Source: Cochliopodium minus (Eukaryota; Discosea; Himatismenida; Cochliopodiidae). From it: a DNA stretch of 46,456 nt. Below the pieces are notes generated by a model. That model made no database searches. It saw nothing but the letters and a program-made list of their open reading frames with translations, and was not told the origin of the DNA. The stretch spans positions 68,412-114,867 of the forward strand of contig JAMYWO010000139.1 of the NCBI GenBank assembly GCA_024220525.1, written 5' to 3'. The position numbers and the translations under genes are program-made. This document shows positions 10,932 through 23,069 of this stretch, in pieces; within the stretch, counting starts at the first letter, position 1, and each line of letters starts with the position of its first letter.

Positions 10932-13113
10932 TTATAACTTAAATTTTTCTTTCAATTCTTCATAAACTTCTTCATAGATGGTTTTTCCAAGCGTAGATTG
11001 TCTACTATTGATGTCCTCAATTTTTTCTTTGAATTCTTTGATTTCTTTTTCTTGTTCCTCTTCAATGTGTTCTAATTTGAGATTCTTAGATTTGAGCTCT
11101 TGGATCTCTTCTTCTTGTCCTTGGATCTTTTGTTCTTCTCTCTTTTCGATTTTAAAAGATTGTTCTTTTTGGGTCTCACTATCTTGTTTGAGGAGATCAA
11201 TCTCTTTCTTTTGGACATCAAGATCCTTTCTCAATTTTCTGGTGAGTTCTGAAGATCTTCTTCTAAGATTGTTGTCATCTATAACTCTAGATCTTTGGTA
11301 GACGTGGTAAATGTAACCAGGTGCCCCTAAACAAAAAAGAAACAATTAATTTTGATAATAAAATCAATTTGTTGAGATATACAAATAGAGTTCAAAAATT
11401 CTCACCATTTCTTCCTATTACTGATTCTCCCCTATCACCTTTATTTCCTTTGTCTCCTTTATTTCCATTGTCACCTTTGTCTCCTTGTGGCCCGTTTGGT
11501 TCTCCTTTGTTACCTTTATCTCCTTTGTCTCCTTACTTCCCTATCTCCTTTAAGCTTCCTTTATCTCCTTTATTACCTTTATTACCCTTGTCTCCTTTAC
11601 TTCCTTTGTCCCCTTGTTACCCTTGTCACCTTACTTCCCTTGTCTCCCTTACTTCCTTATCTCCCTTTATCACCTTTATTTCTCTTGTCTCCTTATCACC
11701 CTTATCTCCTTGTCACCCTTACTTCCTTTATCTCCTTGTCACCTTTGTTTCCTTATCACCTTATCTCCTTTGCTACCTTTATCACCCTTATCTCCTTTAT
11801 CACCTTGCTTCCCTTGTCACCTTTATCACCTTTGTTTCCTTTATCACCTTTATCTCCTTTGTCACTTTATCACCCTTACTTTGTCACCTTTATCACCTTT
11901 GTTTCCTTTATCTCCTTATCACCTTATCTCCTTTGTCACCTTTGTTTCCTTTATCACCTTTATCTCCTTTATCACCTTTATCTCCTTTGCTTCCTTATCT
12001 CCTTTGTCACCTTATCACCTTTATTTCCTTTGTCTCCCTTATCACCTTATCTCCTTTATCACCTTTGTCTCCTTCATCACCTTTATCCCTTTTGATACCT
12101 TTATCACCTGTGTTACCTTTATCTCCTTTTTCTCCTTTATCTCCAGTATTACCTTGTCTCCCCTTGTCTCCATTATCTCCTTTATCTCCTTTGCTTCCGT
12201 CTGAACTCCAGGAACAACAAATCTAAAATAAGCCTTTCATTAAAAAAGAAAATTAAAAGTTATAGAAATTAAAATTAAAGAATTTAAAATTGTTAATCTT
12301 TACAATTTGATTTTCAGCAACACTATCATCATTTCCATTCGCTTGAGCTTCTGCATTGGTTGCATAAGCTTTTGGATTATTCAGTCCAATTTGTCTTTGA
12401 TCAGCCCAAATGAGGGATGCACATTCTGAAATCCCTTGATATGCACCAGTTGTTGTACTCTCATAGCCAACATCATTTCTTGGATAAATTACATATGCTC
12501 CCCACCAATTCAGATCTGCTTCATAATTAATTGAAAACCACGATGATCCTTTTTGATCAACGCTGGGTGCTGAAGTATTACTTCTAAAGTTTTTTTATTG
12601 AGGATTGAAAAAAAAGATAGAAAAAAAAAAGTTTTTGAGTTGATTACATAGTTGCAATCCAACCATTTGTTGAAGTTGTGTAAAGTGCAACTGCTGTTCT
12701 AATTTCTGCAATAAGAATGGCAGGATTAAATTTATTTTGAGGATCTGCTTTAGGACCATTCTGTGCTTTTATCGCAATCACAGTTCCTGGGAGGATCGTT
12801 CTAGCTAATTGTTTTGTATTCCTCCAATCACTTCCATCATTATTATTTGGTTGAGGGCTCAAATTAGCAGTGACATCAACCCCATCAACATAGATTTCGA
12901 AAAGGTAATTATCAACAGTTAAACTTATTCCTAAAATTTATGATAAAGAAACAGGAAATCAATTTTATCTTTTTTTTTATTGTTTTATCGAGTCAAATTT
13001 TATATACCTTGACCAGTTGATCCACTTGTGCATGTTGAATTTACACTTCCAGATAGAATCAAAACCAAAAAAAATATTACAAAAGAAATGGATCTATTCA
13101 AATGTGGTGCCAT
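10932..13113 (-). CDS. Collagen-like protein B with sugar-binding-like head (collagen exon frame-disrupted)
   Basis: Exons 13113-13008 (signal peptide [19 protein letters not shown]), 12930-12648, 12583-12304, 12233-11406 (collagen) and 11326-10932 (coiled-coil tail). All boundaries match copy A in position and phase. The head (about 200 residues) has the pattern [17 protein letters not shown]...[24 protein letters not shown] and ECASLIWAD, which resembles galactose-binding-like beta-sandwich domains (DN..YVNG...G.NVIAI...W...WIW); no database match could be run. The collagen exon is 828 bases, half that of copy A, and its length breaks phase. It has well over ten one-base losses, mostly in A runs of Lys codons, while head and tail exons are intact. 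The tail differs from A by many residues, so B is a true paralogue. Alternative: the frame breaks are consensus errors in a repeat. Confidence 0.8.
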
Positions 13114-13405
13114 TTTCAATTTTTTTTTTTTATATTTTTGACAAAGGGAAATAATATTTTTTTCTTTTTATTTTTTTTGACAACATATTTTTTTTTCCTG
13201 TAGAAATTGAGAAAAATAAAAAAAAAAAAAATTGAAAATAAAAAAAAAAAAGATTATCATCAAGTATTATGAACAAAGAAAGGGGGTTGAAAAAATAGGG
13301 ATAAGAAATTAAAAGTGACAAATATACAGAAATCATTTGATTATACTTGTAGATTACATCCTTTTTTGTTTATTATTTTTGATTAAATTAAATTAATATG
13401 ATAAT

Positions 13406-14690
13406 TTAATTTTGTTGATATTTGTTCATGATTTCAAAATTATCCTTGATATAGTTGTAAGAAAAAAAATCCAACAAATAATCACTGACAACTCCAAGAT
13501 GAACCCCGAACCAAGTCTCCCAAGTCATGAAAGGCATACGTTGGCGAGCAGGAATCAAAGAAGACAAACGTCTAGCACATTCATCAGTAGACATAGCAAT
13601 GTCCTGATTTTTAGGTTTGAGATTGTCCAAAGCAGTTTCGGTGGCAACATAAGGAACAGGTACGATAGTGATGGTGAATTTATTTCGGGTTTCGAGGCGG
13701 AGTGACTTGAAGAAGCCGTGGATTGCGTGTTTGGAAGCACTGTAAGCGGTGGAACCCCAGTTCCCGATGAGGCCCGCAACGGAGGAGATGGCTACAAGAA
13801 CCCCTGTTGGGTTTTTATTTAAAAAAAATTTAGTTTAAAACCTTAATTATGGTAAAGAACTTTTAAGAAAATGATTTATTTTTGTTTCAAATTTAAGTTA
13901 AAAACAATTAAATTTTATTTTTAAACATGTTAGAATATAATGAATCAAAAAGTTTTTTTTTTCCAAACAATAAAAGGATTTGTTACCTTTGGATTTAATG
14001 AGATGCTCAACAGCGTACTTTGAAAAGTATACGGATTGCATCAAATTGGTATCGATAGTTTGTCTCATCAAAGCAACAGGATCTTTGGAAGCTTCAAAAG
14101 GTTCAACAACACTGAAAGCTGCGTTCAAAATCAAAACATCCAAGCGACCAAAAGCTTCGATTGTCTTGTTGACCAAGTTTTGGCAATCTTTCTCTTTGGA
14201 AACATCCGCTACGACTGATAACACGTTTTGTGTATACTCTCTGCATTTCTTCTCGACTCCCACCAACTTTTCTTTGCTTCTTGCTGAAAGGACAACTCTT
14301 TTGGAGATTTTAAAAAAGTTTCAAAGTGATAAAATCACAATTAATATTTTTGATTATTTTCATCAATTGATGCATTGGTTTTTGCAAATGTAATGATTAA
14401 AATTATGTATTACATTTAAAGTAGATATATCTTTCTATATTTTTTCAAAAAAATTTACGTGGCATTATTCTTGCATAGCTCGATAGCCAATTCTGCGCCA
14501 ATCCCGTAAGATGATCCAGTTATAATGACAACCTTTCCAGGATAATATGCTGATTATGGAAATTAGGTTATCCATTAAAATAAACAATAATAATACCATT
14601 TGGAGTGGGGATGGAATTGATCACAAAAGTGGTGTAATAAAAACCATAAGCCAAAGAAAAAAACAAGATAGTATTGAACAAAAACTTCAT
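13406..14690 (-). CDS. Membrane-anchored short-chain dehydrogenase/reductase
   Basis: Exons 14690-14597, 14549-14459, 14297-13987 and 13803-13406 join in phase: 297 residues. An N-terminal hydrophobic anchor (KFLFNTILFFSLAYGFYY) is followed by the SDR NAD(P) site TGSSYGIG at about residue 43, ARSKEKL (an Arg after strand 2 favours NADPH), DVSKEKDC, the LNAA motif, the catalytic SS in AISSVAGL and YSASK (Tyr-x3-Lys). The layout matches the 11beta-HSD1/DHRS7 group of endoplasmic-reticulum SDRs acting on steroids, retinoids or other lipids. The substrate cannot be read from sequence. It lies directly downstream of the START-domain gene on the same strand. Confidence 0.88.
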
Positions 14691-14817
14691 TTTTTTTTTA
14701 TAAATTTTTATTAAGGAAATCAAATAAAATAAAAGATTAATCAATCAATAAAGAATATACAAGTAAATTGAGTGTATATTTTTTGGATCATGATTAACGT
14801 ATTTTTGGAAAGAAATA

Positions 14818-15746
14818 TTATTTTTTTTCGAATATTTTGCGCAATTCTACAATACGATCAGCAAATTTGGTTTTGAACATATTGACAACCATACCAGGAA
14901 CCCATCCTCTTGGATTAACCTATTTATTTTAAAATTTTAAATTATATGATATTGCGAATAAATTGAAGGATATATTCTATATGTTTAGACAACTTAATTT
15001 GGGTGAAGGAATTTTTTTTTTGATATGGGAATTATAAAAATATTAAATAATTTTGAGCGTACCTTTCCTACAAAAGTCAAATGAATCGCATTTTGTCCTT
15101 GAATAGGTCTCATAATCATTCCAGACATGTTAGTTGCTCTTACACAACCACTACTTTGTGGAATATCGCAATTAATAGAGTTTGTCATGAAGATGATTGT
15201 TCCATCACTTTCTTTAGAAAAACATCTTGCATCAACAAATTCTCTGTGGGATACTAAGAGAGGAAATATATTTTATGATAAAAGAATAAGAAATAAAAAA
15301 TAATATTTTTATTTATAATCGCTTTCAAATAAAATAAATATTTTTAATATTTTACCTGGATAAGGAGCAGATATTCTTGATTGTGTTACTTCAGTTGTTT
15401 CATTGATAGTTTTTACTAATTTTAAATCTACAAGTTCTTTATCCCAAGGTCTCTTTTTGAGATCCATTTCCCAATTTATGTTGAGGAGTTCTTGTGGAGA
15501 ACAGTTATAAATGATTCCTGCTGCTTTCATACAATAAATACCGCTATTATCAGAAAATTCTTGTTCATATAAAGTGATGTCATCGTATGTTACATCTACT
15601 GGTTTCCATTCCTCAGTACCTTGTTCCCATTTCAATACGTTTTGTTTTGTTTCTTGAAAGATTTTAATATAGTCCTCATCAGTGACTGGTGTTGGGATAT
15701 CATCATAATGTACTTTTTGTTCACCTCCAAATCCAAGAAGATTCAT
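14818..15746 (-). CDS. START-domain lipid-binding protein
   Basis: Exons 15746-15356, 15253-15063 and 14919-14818 join in phase: 227 residues. START-family blocks appear in order: LYEQEFSDNSGIYCMKAAG, RPWDKELVDLKLVKTI, the SHREFVDARC strand, NMSGMIMRPI, then GWVPGMVVNMFKTKFAD in the C-terminal lid helix. There is no signal peptide or membrane segment, so it is probably a single-domain cytosolic lipid carrier like small STARD proteins. The bound lipid is not evident. The adjacent SDR gene may share a lipid theme, but that is inference. Confidence 0.85.
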
Positions 15747-16017
15747 TTTTTATTGCTTAATTAACAAGATTTTTTTTTATTTTATATTTTCTATATTTAA
15801 CGTATGAATTATTTATAGGATATTTATAATTTTTTATAAAATGGGAGAAGCATTATATACAATGCGATACTTCTCATAAAAAACATTGAATAGTATTCAG
15901 AATTTTATCAAAAGAGGAAAAAAGGAAATATTTATTATACAAAGCTTTGTCAGAAAAAAGATGGAATATAATTTGAAAGGTGGGAAAATCATAATAGACG
16001 TCAATATTTCGTGATTT

Positions 16018-17767
16018 CTATAACAATTTGAATTCTTTTGCATTGATGAGATATGATAAAGGTTTGACCCTGAATTTGTTTGAAAAATGAGATACAGCAT
16101 CCGAGATTGAAATAAATGAAGAATCACCAATAAAAAACCTCTTTTCTTCATTCTTGTAAGAGATACGGGAATGTTGTACCTTGTTGTTACTTCCTTTGAA
16201 AGAAACAGTAAAAGTGCCTTCAATGGAACCTTCACGGACCAAAAATGAAGGAGGATTGGTCTGAGCTAAAATTTTTTCGCAAAGTGGACGAGGGATCGTT
16301 CCATAGAACCATTCTTCTTTAAAAAGAGTAACGAGAGAATCAGGAAAGTTGTTATCAAAGGGTCCATAGAAGGACATGGCGCTAGAAAACTTTTGCAAGG
16401 TGATAGTTTGTGCTTTGATTGGCAAAAAAATAAACTTAAAGGCTTGTAAATGATTAAAAGAAAACATGCGAGAATAATGAATCTGAATTTTCTCTTCAAA
16501 CTTCTTCCAACTGACTGAAGGACAGGTTTTGCCGAAAGATTCTACCCAAAAGTTGATGCAATCACTATTGTTCTTCATCAAACGTTTGATTCTACGAAAG
16601 TTGAAAGAAGTGTAAGATTCTCTCCACATCTTGCAAGTTAAAATTACATTATACAAGTCTTTAGGAAGCAAGTACTCCCAAATTAATTCAGATGGAAGGT
16701 TTGTGTAAAGGGACTCCTCGTTGGAGGGAGCCAATTTGTTTTCGTAGTGAATGAAAACTTCTCTGAGAGAGTGTTTTTGATCGATCACGTCGGTCCAATG
16801 GTTGATGTTCCTTATCTTTTTGATGTGATTGATGGAGTTTATACATTGGTCGAGATTGATGTCATTGTCTATCAAAAACTTGAACACTTTTTTACAACCA
16901 TATTCCATCTTACTAAAAATAGAATACAGGTACAAAGTGGATACAATTTGAAGTGTGGATCTTTGTTTGTTGGGGTGGATTTTTTGGGAATATGATTTCA
17001 GATCATCCACTTCTCTCAAGTAGCAATATTCAATTAGTTTCATCACATTTGTTTTCAATTCTCTTGTGGTATCCAATGATGGAAATATCTGCATCGCTTG
17101 CCTCGAAATTTTATCTGTCAAAATTTGCTTTGATATTTTCCACCATCCCTTGCAGACTATCGATATTATCGAATGTTTGAAATTTTCCTTCTTGATTATT
17201 TGATGGAATAGTTTGTCATGATCCTTGTTGCTATTCAGATTATATTTTAGATTGGGTGGATATTCTATAAAAGTTAAATAGTTTGTGAAATTTGATGGAA
17301 TATCTCAAAAGATTTTGTAAATGAGGATCTAAAAAAATAATTTATTCTGAACAGTTTTATTACCTCTTATATCTGCTTCTATGAACCATCTCCTTATTTC
17401 ATTTGTCAAAAATTTTGATTCTGGCATTGATCTTTGAACTTTGACTGAAAATAAAAAATTCAATATTTCTACATTTCCTTTATTAGCTGCGATCGTATAT
17501 GATTTCTCTATGAATAAATCAATAAGTTTAATATTTTATCCGATATACATAAATTTTTTTACCGTTGAATGGTGCTTTGGTAGTTTTTCTGAGATATTCC
17601 AAAGTTTTGATAGATGAAATATCCAAAGATATCTCTATCAAAAAAGGTAACAACCAGCTTTCATTTGTATTTTTTTCGATAATTCTGGTGATCCTTTCAA
17701 AGTTGCAATCAACAATAGCATCTTCAAGATAATTTAACAAAGCTTCATTGCTAGAGCTGCTACTCAT
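16018..17767 (-). CDS. Ankyrin-like / F-box / SH2 domain protein
   Basis: Exons 17767-17563, 17507-17364 and 17264-16018 join in phase: 531 residues. The N-terminus has ankyrin-like helices (YTIAANKGNVEILNFLFS). An F-box sits in the middle (LPSELIWEYLLPKDLYNVIL, then CKMWRESY). The C-terminus is an SH2 domain: WFYGTIPRPLCEKIL, the FLVRE motif with its phosphotyrosine-binding Arg, HSRISYKNEEKRFFIG, and FISISDAVSHF. F-box with SH2 suggests an SCF adaptor that recruits Tyr-phosphorylated targets for ubiquitination. An F-box/SH2 pairing is known in dictyostelids, but function here is inference. A second, weaker F-box-like CKGWW segment lies early in exon 3. Confidence 0.85.
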
Positions 17768-17903
17768 CCAAATTTTTTTTTTTTTTTTGAAGGTGTGAAA
17801 AGGATATATTTTTGTTCATAAAAATGTAATTGTGGGAACAATATTCAATATTTCAAGGATCTAATAAAAGTTATAAATTTGGATTTTTCTTTATCTTTTT
17901 TTT

Positions 17904-20373
17904 TTAACAATTTGCTGTGACATTATTTTCTCCATTCAAAAATTCACGAAGATGGGACATAGAAGATATACATTGAATGACATGAGCAGCAGCATCAGAG
18001 ATGACATCCAAGCAGACTTTGTTGATGTTAAATGGAGTGTCACAAGCTCTGTGATAACAGGAGTCCAAAGGAGTGTCAGCAATACCACCATATGAAATGA
18101 CGTCATTTGCAGATTTACTAGAACCAGCTCCAGCAGCCATACCTTGATAAAAAAAGTCAAACAATAATTGTTTCAAAATAAAAAATCAAATTAAAAAGAA
18201 AAGAAATTATTTAATAAGAAAAAGTAGAATAATTTAGGATTAGTTTACCACTGGCAGGGATACCCGCAAGGACGAAAGGGTAAAAATCTGATCCACCAGT
18301 CATCGGAGTACCAGTGACATTGGCACCTTTGGTCTTGTTGACATAGTTCTCGAACAAAGGTTGCAGGTTTTCAGAACCTTTTCTACTTGGATTATCTAAA
18401 AAAAAAGAAAACAAGAAAATTTAAAACAATCTTGTATTAAATTTTTTTAAAAAAAAATTACTTGAAGGGATGGTGGAACCGTTGTACACCATGAAGATGT
18501 AGTTAGGAGAGGCCACCATATCGAAATTGAGAGCCATGGCAGTGTTTTGGAACTGGGTGGCGTTTTCAGTTTGGAGGTGGTTGACGTAGTGTCTTGAACC
18601 AAGAAGTCCTTTAAAAAATGTCAAAATAATATTGGAAATGTTCATAAAAAATTAAAAAAAAAAATGATGTTTTTTGAATTTTTTTTACCTTCTTCTTCTG
18701 CACCCCACCATGCAAAAATGAGCTTGTTGGTGGGTTTAAACTTTACACGGTACATGGCCAACAAGATTTCCAAGATGGTTGCACTGCCCGAAGCGTTATC
18801 GTTGATTCCTGGTCCCTGTTCTACAGAGTCCAAGTGAGCTCCTAATATAAATAAAAATTATTAAAATAAAAAAGTTGTTTAAAATTAAAAGAAAGTAAAT
18901 GAAATGGGATGACTATAATAAAAAAATGAAAAATTGAATGAAGAAAGATGATTTTCTTGTACAGTAACAATTTTTTTTGTTTTGATTAAAAAAGGTGTCA
19001 TAAACTTGTTTACCTACAATAATGGTATTGGAAACATTTCCTTCTTGAGATTCACAAAAAATGTTGAAGGTGTTGGTAACGAAAATGGTTGTATCTGCGT
19101 GAATTTCGACAACTGCATCGGGGAGACTGGCAAGCAGAGAACCAGAGGAGGAGGTCATAGAGAAGACAGGCAAGTTAGCCAATGGATCACCTGGAACCCA
19201 TCCATCGTTACGTACACGTGCACCCAAGAGAGCTGTTCTGCTTGGTGAGTTGTAGAATATTAGTGCTGAAGCGGATACCTATGTGTTTGTGTTTTAGTTT
19301 AAATAAAGATCAAAATTTGAATTTTTTTTAAAAATTTTATTAAAAAAAAAATGTTGAGTAACATCTTGACTTTCACGTACTTTTGAAAATCTATTGAGAC
19401 ATTCTCATTGTATTTAAGTGTTTGGCTTACAAAATTATAAAATAAAAAAGAAATTCTTATAATATTGTGTTGTAAAAATACTTTAGAAACTAATACTTGT
19501 GTTTTTAAATTTCTTCATTGATATTATTTTAATATAAGATCTAGAATTTTTTAAAAATTTTTTTTTCAATAAAAAAAAGGTTTACATTTTCTGCATTCAA
19601 AGCAATGCTTAAAATGGTACAATTTGTTGTGTACAATACCAAAGCAACATCACCAGCATTCAACTTTGAGAAATCGGATACATTGCATCCATCATTATCA
19701 ACAAGTTTGAGATTAGCATTGACTATATCGAAGGTCCCATTACCTCCGTATCTTAATGCGGTGAAATCGTAGTTGTATTGGTAGCTGATGGAGTATGGTG
19801 TGTTCAGCTGGAAGGTCGGAACTTTGTTTTGTCTCCAGGATACTGCATCGAAATTTTGGGTCCATAGCTAGTTAAGTGATAAAAAGAAGTTTTGTTAAGG
19901 AATTTTTTTCAATTGAAAGCATTGATTTTTTTTTTTTTATTCTTTTTCAATTTAATTGTTCTTATTTCTTCATTTAATAAAGGCAAAAAATATGTATGAA
20001 AATGAATATAAATAAATATTTAACAAATATAATATCTATTTCAATAAAAATTGAATATTACATTACAATCACTTTGATTCTTGATTGTATCCATAACATA
20101 TTGTGCACTCGCAGTAAATCCATATTTGATGGATCTGCTATAGGAATAATCTTTCGAGATGTCGTAGAATTTATTCAAATGGTCGAAGATCTTTGTTACT
20201 GTCACATCATTCTCCAAATATACTTTTTTTCTGGTCAATGTAACCACCAAAACAACCAACACCACAAATAATGCGAAAAGGGTAAAAATGAAAAGGTTTC
20301 TTCTTGAAAATATTCTTTCGCATTTGGATTTGTTTGTATCATAGTCCTCTATTATATCATCATCGTCATGCAT
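17904..20373 (-). CDS. M28-family metallo-aminopeptidase, type II membrane protein
   Basis: Exons 20373-20062, 19867-19586, 19278-19014, 18841-18689, 18608-18462, 18395-18249 and 18142-17904 join in phase: 514 residues. An acidic cytosolic N-terminus (HDDDDIIEDYD) precedes one membrane helix (LFIFTLFALFVVLVVLVVTL). A PA-type insert (GDVALVLYTTNCTILS, FYNSPSRTALLGAR) precedes the catalytic core. The di-zinc residues are all present: HLDSV.QGPGINDNASG (His, Asp), WWGAEEEG (catalytic Glu and ligand Glu), NFDMVASPN (Asp) and DSCYHRACDT (last His). It resembles Streptomyces-type and plant or fungal M28 aminopeptidases. Many N-glycosylation sequons fit a lumenal or extracellular domain. ATG 20373 is chosen; codons further 5' in frame lack an ATG. 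Confidence 0.92.
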
Positions 20374-20435
20374 CTTTTTCAATTTTTTTGGATTAAAAAA
20401 AAATAAAGTTCAAAAGAACTTTCAAAAAAAAAAAA
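20374..20435. promoter_or_regulatory. 62-bp divergent promoter region
   Basis: The only DNA between the start codons of the M28 peptidase (-) and the small phosphatase-fold gene (+). Both promoters and 5' leaders must lie here or overlap the genes. It is A/T-only apart from a few bases; no specific factor site was recognised. Confidence 0.5.
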
Positions 20436-21153
20436 ATGTAAATTCTTTTTAACCTTTAAATTTCACTTTATTTTTATCTTTATTGCAGGAAAAACGCAGA
20501 AATTTTGTATTTGACAGAGGAGATATTTCTTTCTGCTCAACCATCCACTGCACAATTAGAGAATTTGGAGTTGATAGGAATCAATTCAGTGATCAATATG
20601 AGAGATAAAACTGAAAAAGATTATGTAGAAGAAGAGGAATTGATGAAGAAAAAGAATATACAGGTATAATAACATAATTGAACTAGTTCGTTGAATTCAA
20701 TTCAAAGATCTTAATTAAAAATCTATAATTTGTCATATGAGATCGAATATTCTTTAATATCTTGGATGAAAATAGTTCAAATTTAAAGATTTATTTAATT
20801 TCTTTAGTATATACATGCACCAGTATTGGAGGCAACAGATATAGATTTGAAATATATGGAACTGATAGAAACAAGCCTAAAAGATGTGAAAAAGCCAGTG
20901 TTGATGCATTGTTACGTAGGATTATGCTGTAAATCATTTTTTCTTTCAAAAATATATATATTCAATCCAAAAAAACAAATTTAAAAATGTTCAAAAAGCT
21001 GTAATGTGCGGAGTTATGATCGAAAGTAAAAAAAATGGGGAGACTAGTGGTGATGTGTTGAAATTGGCTGGAGAAATGGGTTACAACCTAGCAGAGAATT
21101 TCAAAATATACAACTTTGTTAAGGAGTACATGGGAGATAATGAGAAAAAATAA
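20436..21153 (+). CDS. DUF442-type phosphatase-fold protein, catalytic Arg missing; start codon split by an intron
   Basis: Exons 20436-20437, 20489-20663, 20808-20928 and 20999-21153 total 453 bases: 150 residues. The only upstream ATG has a GTAAAT donor starting at its G, and the 51-base intron ends TTGCAG before a G that restores ATG in frame, so AT|G is split. The protein reads YLTEEIFLSAQPSTAQLENL, GINSVINMRD, YIHAPV and PVLMHCYVGLCSV, the order of the DUF442/Blh beta-lactamase-inhibitor-like branch of dual-specificity phosphatase folds. The active-site loop should be HC-x5-R; here the Cys is present but the Arg position is Ser, so catalysis is doubtful. Alternative: a donor choice that shifts the loop by a few residues. 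Confidence 0.78.
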
Positions 21154-21262
21154 AGAGATTAATAAAGTGTTCATAAATAATTATGATTTCTTTGAGAATT
21201 AAAATTAAAATTAAAATCATTTTTATTATAATATTAAATAAATTAAATTCAAAAAAAAAAAT

Positions 21263-22864
21263 TCAAATCTTTTTTTGTTCATTCTGATTAATCTCTTCCT
21301 TTTGATCTGCGTTTTCGATTTTGACGCCTAGATCAGAAAAGTCGCCCTCTTCAGGAGACTGATCAACAAAACGCTTGTACTCCTCCTTGACGCGGTAATA
21401 AAACAATTTACCGTCAATCTTGGGGATTTCCTCCACATACAAAACCTGCCAATCAGGAATCCTCATCTCGCTAGAAATGACGAAAGAACCCACACTAGCT
21501 TCTTTGGCCAATTTTCTTTGCATTTGGGCCATGTGATCAAAGGTAGTACAACTTATTACGATTACAGAATAATCGGAGAGGGGGTGCTCCCACATGTTTT
21601 CTTTGAGAAAGGTGACATCTTTGGCGACAGAGGATTGTTTGGCGTACTTTTTGGATCTGAAGAGCAGCCATGTGTTGATCTCCACTCCAACAGCCTTCAT
21701 TCCCCTCTTAGCTGCTTCCACCACGATTCTTCCGTCTCCACTTCCCAAATCCACCAGCTTTTTTCCTTTGATGGAGGATTCTGGAATGATTTGATTGATA
21801 AACATTTCATCCACAAGCCTGAAATCTTTTTTTTGAGTAAAACAAAATTTTGATTTGATTTTTTTCAACAATCTTGGTTAAATTTTTGATCATGATAATG
21901 AATCTTTAATTTTATTCATCAAAATTACAACATATACAAATAATATTATGATAATTTAGACCAATATTGTCTTTTGTTGAGATATCTCAACAATATAATA
22001 TAATATATTCACATGAAGATTAAATTTTGACAAAGAGAAATTTTCAATGATAGTATTTTGATATTTTGAATTTGGATAAGTTGAATATATTTGGTTTTTA
22101 CGTGTTGGAATGAAAGGTACTTTGCCAAATTTTTTTCTGTTGGTATTGAAAAAAGGCATAGCCATGAAATTAAAAGCCAAAAAGCCAACAATCAAACCTC
22201 CAAACATCATGATTCTGGAAGTTAAAGAGGCTTCATCCTGAATAGATTTCAATTTTTGATAAACAGTCTTCTCTTTGGTTCTGATTGGGACTGTCTCCAC
22301 TGTTTTCTCTCCCTCTTCTCCATCTTTCTTCCTTCTGCGTATCACTTTTATCATTTTTTGCTGATCTTGTTGGGGTTGCTCATCATTTCTTTTCATATCA
22401 CTTGATTCGACCACTTGGAAAAGAGATTTCTTCACATCTTTTTTTTGGACCTGATTGGGATCCTCTTTAATCTCTTTACCTGTATTTTCATCATCTGATC
22501 TTATATTCTCTTTATTTGATTGAATATTAATACTGGATGCATTATTTGAATCAGATGCATTATTTGATCCCATATGATTATCCTCTTTATCATTTAATTG
22601 ATCCTCCAAAGATTGTTTCTTCTCTTTTTCTTGTTTTCTTACTTTGGCTTCTGCCAATCTCTTCGCTCTTTGCTGCTGGATTTTATGAGATTCATAGATA
22701 TCTGTTACTGAATAGGCTGCAACTCCCATCCCCATCAAACCACTGATTATCATCAATTTATTGAATTTTTCCTTTGAGATTTCAATGAAGCTTCTCTTTT
22801 GGAAGAATTTGAAAGAGTAATTCTTTGATTTATCCACTATAAATCTTTTTGTAAATTTAATCAT
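21263..22864 (-). CDS. ATPSCKMT/FAM173-like mitochondrial lysine methyltransferase
   Basis: Two exons, 22864-22102 and 21825-21263, join through a C|GTAAAA donor and AG acceptor: 441 residues. The first starts like a mitochondrial presequence ([18 protein letters not shown]) with a hydrophobic stretch ([17 protein letters not shown]), a 150-residue disordered Lys/Glu/Asn-rich region, then a membrane helix and [10 protein letters not shown]. The second has HFRLVDEM and the SAM-binding motif [17 protein letters not shown], with GVEIN as motif II. Helix plus (L/V)PF.P plus SGDGR is the layout of FAM173 enzymes; the mammalian members methylate the ATP-synthase c subunit or the ADP/ATP carrier in the inner membrane. 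The long N-terminal extension is unlike the short animal enzymes. Taken separately, the two exons look like two unrelated ORFs. Confidence 0.85.
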
Positions 22865-23069
22865 TTCAATTTTTTTTTATTTTTATCATTTTAACTAAAT
22901 AATGTTTAATTTTTTGAATACAAATGTTAAAATAAATAATTTGATTCAAGGTTAGTAATCTCTAGATCTTGGTTCATTTTGTTGAATAACGTTGATATCA
23001 GCTCCAAAAAAAGATTTTGTTTTTCTCTTTATAAACCAATATTTATTAATTTATTAATTAATTTTAATG

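Noticed and set aside
21956-22101. C-terminal extension of the ORF at 22864, read as a separate 302-residue protein.
   Set aside because: The PF.P motif just before a GT donor at 22101 and the in-phase methyltransferase exon show that this tail is intron.
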